From positions 1-40,597 of the forward strand of contig JAJXTV010000033.1 in the NCBI GenBank assembly GCA_021783515.1: a stretch of DNA of 40,597 bases, read 5' to 3'. The notes under the pieces are model-generated. The model worked only from the letters and a program-made list of their open reading frames with translations, had not been told where the DNA came from and did no database searches. This document shows positions 33,001-40,597 of the stretch, in pieces. How positions within the stretch are numbered: the stretch's first letter is position 1; every line of letters begins with the position of its first letter. The stretch is from Nitrospirota bacterium (GTDB lineage: Bacteria > Nitrospirota > Thermodesulfovibrionia > Thermodesulfovibrionales > UBA6898). A program made the translations under genes and the position numbers.

Positions 33001-35392
33001 AAACAAGCCTTCCGAGGTCAATGATCATCTCGTCATTCTCCGGTATTATTATATCAAATGAGCATTGTTTTTCCTGGCATGAAAGTGTCGCATGATGTTT
33101 GCCGGGCCTGATGTTTTCGAAATAGAACTCTCCTCCCCTTCCTGTCGGAGAGGTCACTTCCTTGCCGTTGACTGTTATGCCGAGCTCACAAAATTCAGCC
33201 GGCATAACTTGTCCCGTCATTTTGCTGTTCAGCTTGCCCGTAATCGCCTGGAATTTTGAGGCTTCGAAGGCGATCAGCGAACCGCTTCTCAGAGGGGGGG
33301 AAACATACCTGACCACCTCTTTGATCGAATAATTCATGGGGATGTCCTTATCATTGATGGAAATCTGATTGTCATAGTATGAGCCAAGGTTCGGCAGAAA
33401 GACCCGGCCGGAGGCGTCAGTACGCCCTATCTCCTCATTGTTCTGGTATACCCTGACGCCTTCAAGATTTGCTACCTTTGCGAGGGCGAAGCTGTCGTTG
33501 ATCGGGCGGCTGAAACCGAAGGTATTGCCTATGTAGGCGATGCTTCCGGCGGCGGTAAGATTATACAGGTCGGCGCCACCCGAGCTTGCGGACTGCCTCG
33601 AATATTCCGCGGTATATATTCCGTAACGGCCGTTATACTGAAACGACGGGTTTACCGTAGTGACATCGCCGGAACCTGTCTGGGCATTGCTGAACGACGC
33701 CCTGTAGCCAAACCCCTGGCCTACGGGAGGGTTTTTCTGTACCTGCACGGTTTCACTATTCAGGCCAGCGCTTCTCTCAAAATTCGACGATACGACCGTC
33801 TCTTCCCGGGGATAATATGTCAGTCCGACGAGGAAGTTGTTCGAGGACGCTATCTCATTCCTGTGGGTGAACGACGCGAGCAGCATAAGCTTCCGCGAAA
33901 GATTTCTCGAATAGCTGATCCCGAACGAGCGGCTGTCCTGTCCGACATATTTGGAGACCTTGTCAAAGAAAAAAGAGAAGGAACCCAGCCTTTCATTGCT
34001 GTATCCAAAGACGGCCCCTGTCTCGTATTTTGTCTTGTCCAGCAATAATTCGCTGCCGATGGTGGCGTAGTCCTTTGTGAAACCCCTAAAGAATGCCTGG
34101 GTATTCATCCTGGCATTCTGATATCCGTAATTCACCGTCCCGGCGAGACCTGCCCTGTTGTCCGCATTCCTGCTCCCCGCAAGGGAAAGGGTGGCAACAC
34201 CCGCTTTCCGCATAAGGAACGACGCCTGAGCCCCGAGACTGTAATTGCCCCTTCCTCCCTCTGAAGAGATCCCGATGCTGAAGTCGTCGGCCACGCCATA
34301 TCGGTGAAAACCCGAGTAAGCGAAACCGCTGTAATTATTGCTCTCGAATCCGAGATCGTTTCTTATCATGCCTACATTGTAGCTGTATTCATGAAGACCC
34401 TTTCTTAGCAGGATGTCGGTGAAATAGAAGGGATACCTTACGATCTGGACCCGTCCGAAGGCGTCTTTTATCACAACCTCCACGTTGTTTGCGCCCCCGT
34501 AATAATACAAATTATTCAGCATGAACTCGCCCGGCGACAGCTTCTCGGTGCCTATGCGTATCTTGTTCATATAGACCTCCATGGTGGAGGGCAGGGACGC
34601 AAACCCTGTGAAGTGGGCGGTTGGATATCTGATAAGATACGGGTCTATGTCGTAAATCTTGGAAAAACTCAGGCCTCCGAGTGTCACGCTACTCCCCAGG
34701 TCGCCGGACGATGCGACGAAATCGCCGGCAATGAACCTCTGCAAATCGTCCCTCCTGTCGTAGGTCAGACTGCTCATAAGCCTTACGAATGTCGAATGTT
34801 CCGGCGTCTTCGTGTAGGAGGTGTCCGTGAGAAAGAGAAGGCTGCCGGCCCTCGCGCCCAGTTGATTATTCAGATTGAAGTCCTGGAAAGTGAAAGAATT
34901 GCCTGCGCCATAGCCGAGGCCATAGTTCAGAAAGGCCGCTGAATCCTTCGGATAATAAATGTTTGGCGGTCTCCTCGGCATAAAGTCAAGCGTTCTCTCA
35001 GGAAAGAGTGATGGATCGGCCGTAATCTTAAGCGAAAGCGTATTTTCGTTGAAGCTGAACGTTACCCCTCCCATTGACTTCAGGGAAATATACTGCTCCC
35101 CCTCGATTTCCTGCGTCCTTCCCCTGACGACCGACAAGCCCAGGGACTTCATGTCGGATGTTTTCACCAAGAAATCCCCCCCGGCGGTCCGGTTCACGAA
35201 GAATTCGCCTTTGGTCTCGGTGTTGAGTATTACGCCCACTACCATTGTTTCCTCCTTCCCCGTCGCTGCGGCATCCCGAAACATCCCCTCCGAGGCGTGG
35301 GCATTCAGGGAGAGCAGGAGAAGGACCAGAGAAAATGCAGGACAAATCACGACAGGCATGACAACACCGGATAAAAGATGGAAGACGCGCAT
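32984..35392 (-). CDS. Outer-membrane usher, archaic chaperone-usher pilus
   Basis: An 802-residue usher from the ATG at 35392, which begins a good signal peptide (MRVFHLLSGVV... to NAHA-SEG). The frame stays open 59 codons further upstream into the chaperone gene, but that part is basic and unlike any usher. Visible are the N-terminal periplasmic domain (GEFFVNRTAGGDFLV), the barrel start DFNLNNQLGARAGSL, SLPSTMEVYMNKIRIG, GGANNVEVVIKDAFGR (plug/middle region), and C-terminal domains with NNEEIGRTDASGRVFLPNL and GRGGEFYFENI. It secretes and orders the SCPU subunits. The ribosome-binding site is weak, and 127 nt separate it from the chaperone. Confidence 0.92.
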   Translation of the reverse strand: MRVFHLLSGVVMPVVICPAFSLVLLLLSLNAHASEGMFRDAAATGKEETMVVGVILNTETKGEFFVNRTAGGDFLVKTSDMKSLGLSVVRGRTQEIEGEQYISLKSMGGVTFSFNENTLSLKITADPSLFPERTLDFMPRRPPNIYYPKDSAAFLNYGLGYGAGNSFTFQDFNLNNQLGARAGSLLFLTDTSYTKTPEHSTFVRLMSSLTYDRRDDLQRFIAGDFVASSGDLGSSVTLGGLSFSKIYDIDPYLIRYPTAHFTGFASLPSTMEVYMNKIRIGTEKLSPGEFMLNNLYYYGGANNVEVVIKDAFGRVQIVRYPFYFTDILLRKGLHEYSYNVGMIRNDLGFESNNYSGFAYSGFHRYGVADDFSIGISSEGGRGNYSLGAQASFLMRKAGVATLSLAGSRNADNRAGLAGTVNYGYQNARMNTQAFFRGFTKDYATIGSELLLDKTKYETGAVFGYSNERLGSFSFFFDKVSKYVGQDSRSFGISYSRNLSRKLMLLASFTHRNEIASSNNFLVGLTYYPREETVVSSNFERSAGLNSETVQVQKNPPVGQGFGYRASFSNAQTGSGDVTTVNPSFQYNGRYGIYTAEYSRQSASSGGADLYNLTAAGSIAYIGNTFGFSRPINDSFALAKVANLEGVRVYQNNEEIGRTDASGRVFLPNLGSYYDNQISINDKDIPMNYSIKEVVRYVSPPLRSGSLIAFEASKFQAITGKLNSKMTGQVMPAEFCELGITVNGKEVTSPTGRGGEFYFENIRPGKHHATLSCQEKQCSFDIIIPENDEMIIDLGRLVCEEMR

Positions 35393-35502
35393 ATCCCGCG
35401 TCAAAGGCGTGGGGGAACAACGGTGGCGAGGCATCTTCCGATATGTTCCTAGCAATCGGGCGATAACGGGAAAACGGCTGATGGTCCTGCGTATGCGTAC
35501 GC

Positions 35503-35519
35503 GCCGGCGTGATGCCGGC
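35503..35519 (-). other. Hairpin between chaperone and usher genes
   Basis: GCCGGC and GCCGGC (a self-complementary hexamer, 35503-35508 and 35514-35519) form a 6-bp stem with a 5-nt loop directly after the chaperone stop codon. The palindrome GCGTACGC lies beside it at about 35496-35503. No T-tract follows. It may adjust transcript stability between chaperone and usher. Confidence 0.5.
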
Positions 35520-36287
35520 CTAGGGAAGGCACATGGTCTTGTCCACATCCAGATTACCGTTAACGGCAAATTTATCCGTCTTGACTTCGACAGCGATCTT
35601 CGCTATGCCGGAGCATATGTCCTGCGGAATTGCAGCCGAGTACGAACGCGAAGCGCCGCTGAGAAGATACCAGCCCGGAAGTTCCTTCGAAAACTTTTCT
35701 TCACCTTTGAGGTCTTTCCCTTTTACGATTATGGACTCAATCCTGAAATGCACGTTGCCGGAGTTCTTCACGAGCATTTCAACGTTGCCTTTAGACATGA
35801 CGAGTCTTGCTATCTCACCCTTCGGCTCTTCTTTAAGGGGTTTTACGAAAATAGGGACACCGAACTTTATTGCTATCGCAACGGTGCTTCCCGCGCCCTT
35901 GCCGTGTTCGGGTATCTCCTCTATGAACAACCGGTATGTCTTCTCCTTCGCCACGGCCGGTATCTTTATCCCGGCCCGGATGATCTTTTCTTCTTTCTTT
36001 TCGAATACCATTATCTTCGGGAAGAAGACGATATCCCCGGTATCAGAATAGACGTCCTTCCCCTCGGAGTCCTGCGTCCAGTCCGAGGCATATATCTGCA
36101 CCTGTAATTTCCTGTCTTCGTCATTGCTGACGGTTATGACGGCACTCCTTGAATCCCTGCTGAAATCCAGTCTGATGGGGGTTACCCCCCAAGCCCCGGA
36201 ATAAGCGGCAGGAGGAAGGAGGAAGGAAAAAGAAATGAGGCCCGCGAACAAAAAGAGGGTCAGAAGAATCTTGTGCTTTGTTTTCAT
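35520..36287 (-). CDS. Periplasmic pilus chaperone, archaic type
   Basis: A 255-residue PapD-like chaperone. The ATG at 36287 gives MKTKHKILLTLFLF... and a signal peptide ending at AAYSGA. A TTG 36 nt upstream is a weaker start. Domain 1 shows VTPIRLDFSRDSRSAVITVSND and, on the G1 region, EKTYRLFIEEIP; AIKFGVPIFVKP follows, all typical of fimbrial chaperones. Domain 2 has VKNSGNVHFRIESI. It would fold SCPU subunits by donor-strand complementation and deliver them to the usher. It is the first gene of the minus-strand structural arm. Confidence 0.9.
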   Translation of the reverse strand: MKTKHKILLTLFLFAGLISFSFLLPPAAYSGAWGVTPIRLDFSRDSRSAVITVSNDEDRKLQVQIYASDWTQDSEGKDVYSDTGDIVFFPKIMVFEKKEEKIIRAGIKIPAVAKEKTYRLFIEEIPEHGKGAGSTVAIAIKFGVPIFVKPLKEEPKGEIARLVMSKGNVEMLVKNSGNVHFRIESIIVKGKDLKGEEKFSKELPGWYLLSGASRSYSAAIPQDICSGIAKIAVEVKTDKFAVNGNLDVDKTMCLP

Positions 36288-36375
36288 TGAAATTACTATA
36301 GCAGAACAGGGGGGCAGTTTCAATGAGAGGGTCAGAAGGGTCCCAAGATATCGAAGGACGTAAATCCCCTAAGGG

Positions 36376-36969
36376 TTACAGATTCCCGCCATCAGCGGAA
36401 GAGCTGTGAGACATCGTTGAAACCAGCGCTATTAAGCGGCCTCTGGACCTGACCTCCATCTTCCGCATAATATTTTTCAGGTGGTCCTTTGCGGTATGCT
36501 CCGAAATAAAGAGCTTTTCCGATATTTCCTTGTTTGAGAGTCCCTGACAGACGCAGGCGAGCACCGCCGCCTCCCTTTTGGTGAGGTTGAACCGGGACTG
36601 GGCCTCATCGAGGTCGCCGGCAGACTGGCTTGGAGCCATCTTCTCTACAAGAAGCATGACATGAGTGGGTGAAGTGCTCCTGTCCCCCTGTCCCATCATG
36701 ATGGCCATTACCGAGCAGGGAGTTCCCTCTCCCGTTTCGGCAACGATTAACTCCTTGTGCGAAGGCGATTTTCCCCCGGCAATCTTTTCCCTTATTTTCG
36801 CATGAAGGTCCATAACCTCAGACGGGAGAGATTTTGCGTCAGACGCCCCCTTAAGCTCCGGAAAAAGTTCGAGCGCTTTGGCGTTAAGATAAAGGAGGGC
36901 GCCTTCCATGCTGAGAATGATGACTCCAGGTTCTCCGCGGCGTATGGGAAAATCGGACGCGTTCTCCAT
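36376..36969 (-). CDS. PAS-LuxR transcription regulator
   Basis: The 197-residue protein has an N-terminal PAS-like domain (GVIILSMEGALLYLNAKALELFPEL) and a C-terminal LuxR/FixJ helix-turn-helix (LTKREAAVLACVCQGLSNKEI, HTAKDHLKNIMRKM). It lacks a receiver domain, so a small ligand, redox change or protein partner would be sensed by the PAS part. The ATG at 36969 has GGAAG 5 nt upstream; a GTG at 37014 is less likely. It sits between the two arms of the pilus locus and is divergent from the PilZ-pilin operon, so it is a likely local regulator. Confidence 0.85.
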   Translation of the reverse strand: MENASDFPIRRGEPGVIILSMEGALLYLNAKALELFPELKGASDAKSLPSEVMDLHAKIREKIAGGKSPSHKELIVAETGEGTPCSVMAIMMGQGDRSTSPTHVMLLVEKMAPSQSAGDLDEAQSRFNLTKREAAVLACVCQGLSNKEISEKLFISEHTAKDHLKNIMRKMEVRSRGRLIALVSTMSHSSSADGGNL

Positions 36970-37024
36970 GCACTTCCATTCTAAAACAAAACCGAAACGT
37001 TGTAAAATCCCCACTTTCGAGGGA

Positions 37025-37054
37025 TTGACCGCATAGGGTGCCTTCCATTATGCT
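37025..37054 (+). promoter_or_regulatory. Weak candidate promoter ahead of the PilZ-pilin operon
   Basis: TTGACC (37025-37030) and TATGCT (37049-37054) are 18 bp apart in the short divergent gap. The -10 would overlap the reported ATG at 37050. If this promoter is used, translation probably starts at the ATG at 37062, with almost no leader. Confidence 0.3.
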
Positions 37055-37358
37055 GAATTCAATGGAAGAGGATGTGACACCACCCAGGCGGGCAAAAAGA
37101 GTATCAATCGATTCGGACATAGAGTTCGAAAAGAGCATCCACCTGATATCGGAGAACATAGTTTATTCCGGTCGCGGTCGTGACATAAGCTCAGGCGGAC
37201 TCGGTCTTGTCAATGGCGAGAGACTCGAAGTAGGCTCGGTGATCAAGATCTACCTGCCTTTTGACGGCAAGGGGACCATCGTCCCCGTCTTTGGCGAGGT
37301 GGTCTGGTCTGAGGAGATCGACGGGCAGTTCCGGAGCGGTGTAAGGTTTCTGGCCTGA
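37050..37358 (+). CDS. Single-domain PilZ protein
   Basis: A 102-residue PilZ protein. The N-terminus holds the c-di-GMP-binding RxxxR (RRAKR), and DISSGGLGLV supplies the D/NxSxxG motif. The barrel closes with FGEVVWSEEIDGQFRSGVRFL. Both motifs are intact, so it should bind c-di-GMP. ATGs at 37050 and 37062 and a GTG at 37038 are possible starts, none with a strong ribosome-binding site. Its stop codon overlaps the ribosome-binding site of the first pilin gene (9-nt gap), so pilin and PilZ are co-transcribed. A c-di-GMP-responsive role in pilus assembly is inferred. Confidence 0.85.
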   Translation: MLNSMEEDVTPPRRAKRVSIDSDIEFEKSIHLISENIVYSGRGRDISSGGLGLVNGERLEVGSVIKIYLPFDGKGTIVPVFGEVVWSEEIDGQFRSGVRFLA

Positions 37359-37367
37359 GGAGAAGGC

Positions 37368-37859
37368 ATGGGACTCATTGGGAAGATAAGTGGTACTATG
37401 GCTATTCTTTCAGTAGTGATCGCTGCAGCCGGAGGTGAGGCATCGGCAGGCACGGCGACAACTTCATTCACCGTTCAGACAAATACCATAGCCGTCTGCA
37501 AAATAACGACTGCGGCGGCAACCATGGACTTCGGAAATTATGATCCAACCGCCACAGCCGATAACGACAACGGGCTCGGGAGTTTCGGCTTTAAGTGCAC
37601 AAAAGGCACCGCATATAAAGTCTATATCGCTGGAGGCCGGACGATGGCCGCCGGCTCGGAGTCACTGTCCTTCGAGATGTATTCCGACCCCGGACGTTCG
37701 ATCATCTTCCCGGACACCAATGCGGCAGGTATTTCGGGCAGCGCCTCCAGCAATGGGATCGAGATAATCACGAATATCTACGGCAGGATACCTGCGGGGC
37801 AGGATGTGACCGCAGGCAAGACGTTCACTCAAACGCTGACAGCGACAGTAGATTACTGA
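37368..37859 (+). CDS. SCPU-domain pilus subunit 1
   Basis: A 163-residue exported spore-coat-U pilin. TGAGGAG lies 8-9 nt upstream. A signal peptide ends at EASA-GT. The mature N-terminus TTSFTVQTNTI is an alternating hydrophobic donor strand, followed by the first Cys (AVCKI), DFGNYDP, the second Cys (FKCTKG) and the C-terminal YGRIPAGQDVTAG...TLTATVDY. These match the SCPU subunits of Csu-type pili, and this is the most canonical of the set. It differs clearly from subunits 2 and 3. Confidence 0.88.
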   Translation: MGLIGKISGTMAILSVVIAAAGGEASAGTATTSFTVQTNTIAVCKITTAAATMDFGNYDPTATADNDNGLGSFGFKCTKGTAYKVYIAGGRTMAAGSESLSFEMYSDPGRSIIFPDTNAAGISGSASSNGIEIITNIYGRIPAGQDVTAGKTFTQTLTATVDY

Positions 37860-38007
37860 TACAGGGTGTGGTGAGGTATGTGTGAAGATCTGAGATCGTT
37901 TGAGAAGGGGAGGTGAGGCAGCAAATCTTTCTGTGGGAAAAGGCAGATTCGTCTAAGGCAAAACAACTGGCGGGCATAAAGAGACCCGCAAATAAGAAGG
38001 AGGCAGT

Positions 38008-38466
38008 ATGAAGAAGCTAGCAGTAGTAATGGTCGCAATGATGATTGTGGGGATGGCAGCAACGGCAATGGCAGCCGATACAAACACCCTTACGGTCTCG
38101 GCGACTGTGCAGGGAGCATGTAAGTTCGTTTCGACCACATCAACACTTGCTTTTGGCGCTCTCGATCCCTCCGTCGGCACTAACGTAAACGGAACGGGAA
38201 CAACCCAGTTCTGGTGCACCAAGGGCGTAACCGAAAGCATCACGGCAGACAACGGCCTTAATTTTGCCGCCTCACGGCAGATGAAGGACCCTGTCAGCAC
38301 CGATGTCATTCCCTATTCCCTGACCCTCACACCGGACGGCAATCCCAACAGCGGGCCCACCTCTCCGAGGACCTTGACGATCGCCGGCACGGTCCTTGGA
38401 ACGGATTACATTACGAAGACCGCCGGAAGTTATTCCGATACGGTAATGCTGACCATAACCCCATAG
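38008..38466 (+). CDS. SCPU-like pilus subunit 2
   Basis: A 152-residue exported protein with a strong AAGGAGG ribosome-binding site. A signal peptide ends at AMA-AD. The mature start TNTLTVSATV is an alternating donor strand, then a Cys (GACKF), STLAFGALDPS, a second Cys (QFWCTKG), and the C-terminal GSYSDTVMLTITP. It is closely related to subunit 3, so the two are recent paralogues. The strong initiation site and central place suggest the major shaft subunit; that is an inference. Confidence 0.85.
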   Translation: MKKLAVVMVAMMIVGMAATAMAADTNTLTVSATVQGACKFVSTTSTLAFGALDPSVGTNVNGTGTTQFWCTKGVTESITADNGLNFAASRQMKDPVSTDVIPYSLTLTPDGNPNSGPTSPRTLTIAGTVLGTDYITKTAGSYSDTVMLTITP

Positions 38467-38485
38467 GGCAGGCCTGGGACTGGCA

Positions 38486-38525
38486 CTAAGGAAGAGGGGT
38501 AAAGAGCATTACCCCTCTTCCTTAG
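38486..38525 (+). other. Perfect 17-bp hairpin between pilus subunits 2 and 3
   Basis: Positions 38486-38502 and 38509-38525 are exactly complementary (17 bp, 6-nt loop). The stem includes AAGAGGGGTA and its complement. It lies 20 nt after the stop codon of subunit 2 and 49 nt before the ATG of subunit 3. No T-tract follows. It fits a transcript-stabilising or partial-termination element that would raise subunit 2 over subunit 3. Confidence 0.8.
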
Positions 38526-38574
38526 GCAGCATGGTCTGGGGCAGGAAAGAATTCAGTAAGAGGGCGGCATCATT

Positions 38575-39063
38575 ATGAAGATCATCTCTGGCATACTTGT
38601 CATTATCTCCCTGCTAGTGCTGGCTGGGGGAGTTTGCCATGCCGCCGGTTCGAATACCCTTACCGTGAGCGCGGTAGTCATTTCCAAAAGCAACTGCAAA
38701 TTTAACACCGCCACATCGACCCTCAATTTCGGCAACCTGGACCCTTTAAGCTCTGCCGATGTTACTGCAAGCACTACAACGGCGTTCCGTTGTGTAGGAA
38801 GCTCGCCTATTGCGACATTTTTTATCAGTCAGGACTTCGGAGCGCACAAGACCGGGCCGGGCGGAAACAGGATGATAAATACGACATATCCGGTCCCGCC
38901 CGCATATTTACCGTATTCGCTTACCCTTAATCCGTCCAGCGGGACGGTGCCGAAAAATTCGACTCAGACCCTTACGATTACAGGCACCGTCCTGGCGAGC
39001 GATTTCCAGAGCGCCTATGTCGGCAATTATTCAGATACCGTCATACTCACCATTGCGCCGTGA
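38575..39063 (+). CDS. SCPU-like pilus subunit 3
   Basis: A 162-residue exported protein paralogous to subunit 2. A signal peptide ends at CHA-AG. The donor-strand-like SNTLTVSAVVI precedes the first Cys (NCKF), then STLNFGNLDPL, a second Cys (FRCVG) and the C-terminal GNYSDTVILTIAP. GAGGGCGG lies 8-10 nt upstream. The hairpin before it suggests lower expression than subunit 2, as for a minor or adaptor subunit. Confidence 0.85.
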   Translation: MKIISGILVIISLLVLAGGVCHAAGSNTLTVSAVVISKSNCKFNTATSTLNFGNLDPLSSADVTASTTTAFRCVGSSPIATFFISQDFGAHKTGPGGNRMINTTYPVPPAYLPYSLTLNPSSGTVPKNSTQTLTITGTVLASDFQSAYVGNYSDTVILTIAP

Positions 39064-39105
39064 AGAGTGAAAACCAGGGCAACTGTATGCGGCGGGAGAA
39101 GAAGG

Positions 39106-40597
39106 ATGGGGCGGACGAGTGAAATTGCCGGCAGGATGCCTGCAAAAGCACTGAATCGCTTTTTCGCGAGGGTATTTCTGCCGGCCTTGTTCATTGCCGC
39201 CGCCGCATATCACGGCAATGCATCGGCCGGGACATACCAGTATTCGGGGACGCTTCCATCAGGCGACCTTTCCTACTTTAGCAGTCCGTTCGGGGTCGCG
39301 GTCGACGGCTCGGGGAATCTCTATGTTGCTGACTCGGGCAACCATCGCATCCAGAAGTTCGATCCTGCCGGGGCGTATGCCGGTACGCTCGGCGAGACGG
39401 GCGTTCCGGGAACGGACAACAGTCATTTCAATTCCCCGCAAGGGGTGGCGGTTGACGGCTCGGGGAATCTCTATGTTGCTGACTCGGGCAACCATCGCAT
39501 CCAGAAGTTCGATTCTGCCGGGGCGTATGCCGGTACGCTCGGCGAGACGGGTGTCCCGGGAACGGACAACGGTCATTTTTATAATCCATACGGGGTGGCG
39601 GTCGACGGCTCGGGCAATCTCTACGCGGCTGATACATATAACCATCGCATTCAGAAGTTCGATTCTGCCGGGGCGTATGCCGGTACGCTCGGCGAAACGG
39701 GTGTCAAGGGAACGGACAACGGTCATTTTTATTATCCATGCGGGGTGGCGGTTGACGGCTCCGGCAGTCTTTATGTGGCCGATTCGAACAATCAACGCAT
39801 TCAGAAGTTCGATTCTGCCGGGGCGTATGCCGGTACGCTCGGCGAAACGGGTGTCAAGGGAACGGACAACGGTCATTTTTATAATCCATACGGAGTGGCG
39901 GTTGACGGCTCGGGGAATCTCTATGTTGCTGACTCGGGCAACCATCGCATCCAGAAGTTCGACCCTGCCGGGCTGCACGCAGGCACGCTGGGAGTAACGG
40001 GTATTTCGGGAACGGACGACAGCCATTTCAATTATCCGTGCGGAGTGGCGGCAGACGGCTCAGGGAATCTCTATGTGGCTGACATGGGAAACGACCGCAT
40101 CGAGAAGTTCGACCCTGCCGGCGCGCACGTGAGCACCTTGGGGAGCAGTGGCACGGATAACGGCCATTTCAATTATCCATACGGAGCGGCAATAGACGGC
40201 TCAGGGAATCTCCATGTGGCCGACATGGGAAACAGTCGCATCCAGAAGTTCTCTCCTCCGGGGGTATATGCGGGCACACTGGGAGCAGCGGGCATCGCAG
40301 GCGCGGACAATGGCCATTTCTATTATCCGAAGGGAGTGGCGGCAGACGGCTCAGGGAATGTTTATGTGGCTGATACATATAACCATCGCATCCAGAAGTT
40401 CGATGCTGCGGGAGCATATGCCGGCACGCTCGGCGAAACGGGCGTTCAGGGAACAGACAGCAGCCATTTCAACTTTCCACAGGGTGTAGCTGTTGACGGC
40501 TCAGGGAATGTTTATGTGGCTGATACAGGCAATGAGCGCATCCAGAAGTTCGATGCTGCGGGAGCATATGCCGGCACGCTCGGAGAAACGGGCGTTC
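39106..40597 (+). CDS. Exported NHL-repeat protein, 3' end outside window
   Basis: At least 497 codons, open to the window end. The ATG at 39106 has GGGAG/GAAGG upstream and gives a signal peptide (LPALFIAAAAYHGNASA-GT). Nine NHL repeats follow, each with the core VDGSGNLYVADSGNHRIQKF or a variant, spaced 50 residues apart (47 between the sixth and seventh). NHL repeats form beta-propellers of about six blades, so this is more than one propeller. It follows pilus subunit 3 by 42 nt and may be part of that operon. A surface or matrix-binding role is an inference. Confidence 0.88.
   Translation, partial: MGRTSEIAGRMPAKALNRFFARVFLPALFIAAAAYHGNASAGTYQYSGTLPSGDLSYFSSPFGVAVDGSGNLYVADSGNHRIQKFDPAGAYAGTLGETGVPGTDNSHFNSPQGVAVDGSGNLYVADSGNHRIQKFDSAGAYAGTLGETGVPGTDNGHFYNPYGVAVDGSGNLYAADTYNHRIQKFDSAGAYAGTLGETGVKGTDNGHFYYPCGVAVDGSGSLYVADSNNQRIQKFDSAGAYAGTLGETGVKGTDNGHFYNPYGVAVDGSGNLYVADSGNHRIQKFDPAGLHAGTLGVTGISGTDDSHFNYPCGVAADGSGNLYVADMGNDRIEKFDPAGAHVSTLGSSGTDNGHFNYPYGAAIDGSGNLHVADMGNSRIQKFSPPGVYAGTLGAAGIAGADNGHFYYPKGVAADGSGNVYVADTYNHRIQKFDAAGAYAGTLGETGVQGTDSSHFNFPQGVAVDGSGNVYVADTGNERIQKFDAAGAYAGTLGETGV
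39301..40597 (+). repeat. 150-bp tandem repeats in the NHL gene
   Basis: Equivalent codons recur at 39301, 39451, 39601, 39751, 39901, 40051, 40192, 40342 and 40492: a 150-bp period with one 141-bp unit. The first five units are nearly identical at DNA level over long stretches, including synonymous sites. Units six to nine are more divergent. This points to recent duplication or gene conversion in the 5' units. Confidence 0.9.

Noticed and set aside
35393-35569. 59-residue N-terminal extension of the usher
   Set aside because: It is Arg-rich, overlaps the chaperone gene and a hairpin, and comes before an otherwise normal signal peptide at 35392.
37860-38007. c-di-GMP riboswitch before pilus subunit 2
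   Set aside because: The position is attractive and GCAAA-like words occur, but I could not fit the conserved GEMM core or its tetraloop-receptor pattern.
39259-40026. Periodic antisense and alternative-frame ORFs in the NHL gene
   Set aside because: The 150-bp repeat keeps several frames open at once. Only the frame from 39106 gives a signal peptide and NHL motifs.
39301-40597. CRISPR array
   Set aside because: Regular spacing here comes from coding NHL repeats of 150 bp; there are no short palindromic repeats with unique spacers and no cas genes.

Overview
This 40.6-kb window is GC-rich, densely coded chromosomal DNA from a Gram-negative bacterium: it has type II secretion accessory genes, an outer-membrane usher and signal-peptide-bearing exported proteins. 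Gene content (GspAB, NHL-repeat and spore-coat-U proteins, several c-di-GMP proteins, a UpxY/RfaH-type NusG paralogue) resembles Nitrospirota or Desulfobacterota-type genomes. That placement is an inference from gene content only. No rRNA, tRNA, intact transposon, prophage or CRISPR array was recognised.

Layout. (1) 0.3-5.2 kb: gspB and gspA (minus strand), then a Spy/CpxP-like periplasmic protein divergent from a CpxRA-like response regulator and sensor kinase. (2) 5.3-9.4 kb: a sigma-70 factor with an acidic, Cys-rich N-terminus, a divergent Crp/Fnr regulator and a membrane diguanylate cyclase with an intact I-site. (3) 9.8-15.3 kb: housekeeping-type genes: a five-domain S1 protein, uvrB, a FolD homologue lacking two catalytic residues, and a HAD phosphatase. 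(4) 15.5-31.0 kb: a surface-polysaccharide region. It opens with a DUF192 protein and a NusG-family antiterminator. It continues with UDP-glucuronate epimerase, UDP-xylose synthase, a GT39-like membrane glycosyltransferase, manC, manB, a nucleotide-sugar dehydrogenase, galE and a polyprenyl-phosphate-type GT2. It ends with a compact deoxyaminosugar cassette: a two-gene 2,3-dehydratase, a DegT aminotransferase and a methyltransferase. (5) 31.0-32.4 kb: a PPC/DUF296 protein and a double-PilZ protein. (6) 32.5-40.6 kb: an archaic chaperone-usher (Csu-like) pilus locus in two divergent arms. The minus arm holds chaperone, usher, a minor SCPU subunit and a PAS-LuxR regulator. The plus arm holds PilZ, three SCPU subunits and an NHL-repeat exported protein cut by the window end.

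How it fits together. The antiterminator probably serves the long polysaccharide transcription units downstream. The sugar genes would supply UDP-GlcA/GalA, UDP-xylose, GDP-mannose, UDP-Gal and an NDP-2,3-dideoxy-3-amino sugar. The pilus and polysaccharide regions flank c-di-GMP effectors, suggesting a sessile-lifestyle module.

The most unusual points are the two-gene NDP-hexose 2,3-dehydratase, the FolD paralogue without catalytic Lys/Gln, and a family of degenerate heptanucleotide repeat arrays that recur between genes from 11.3 to 26.4 kb and run into the coding ends of three genes.
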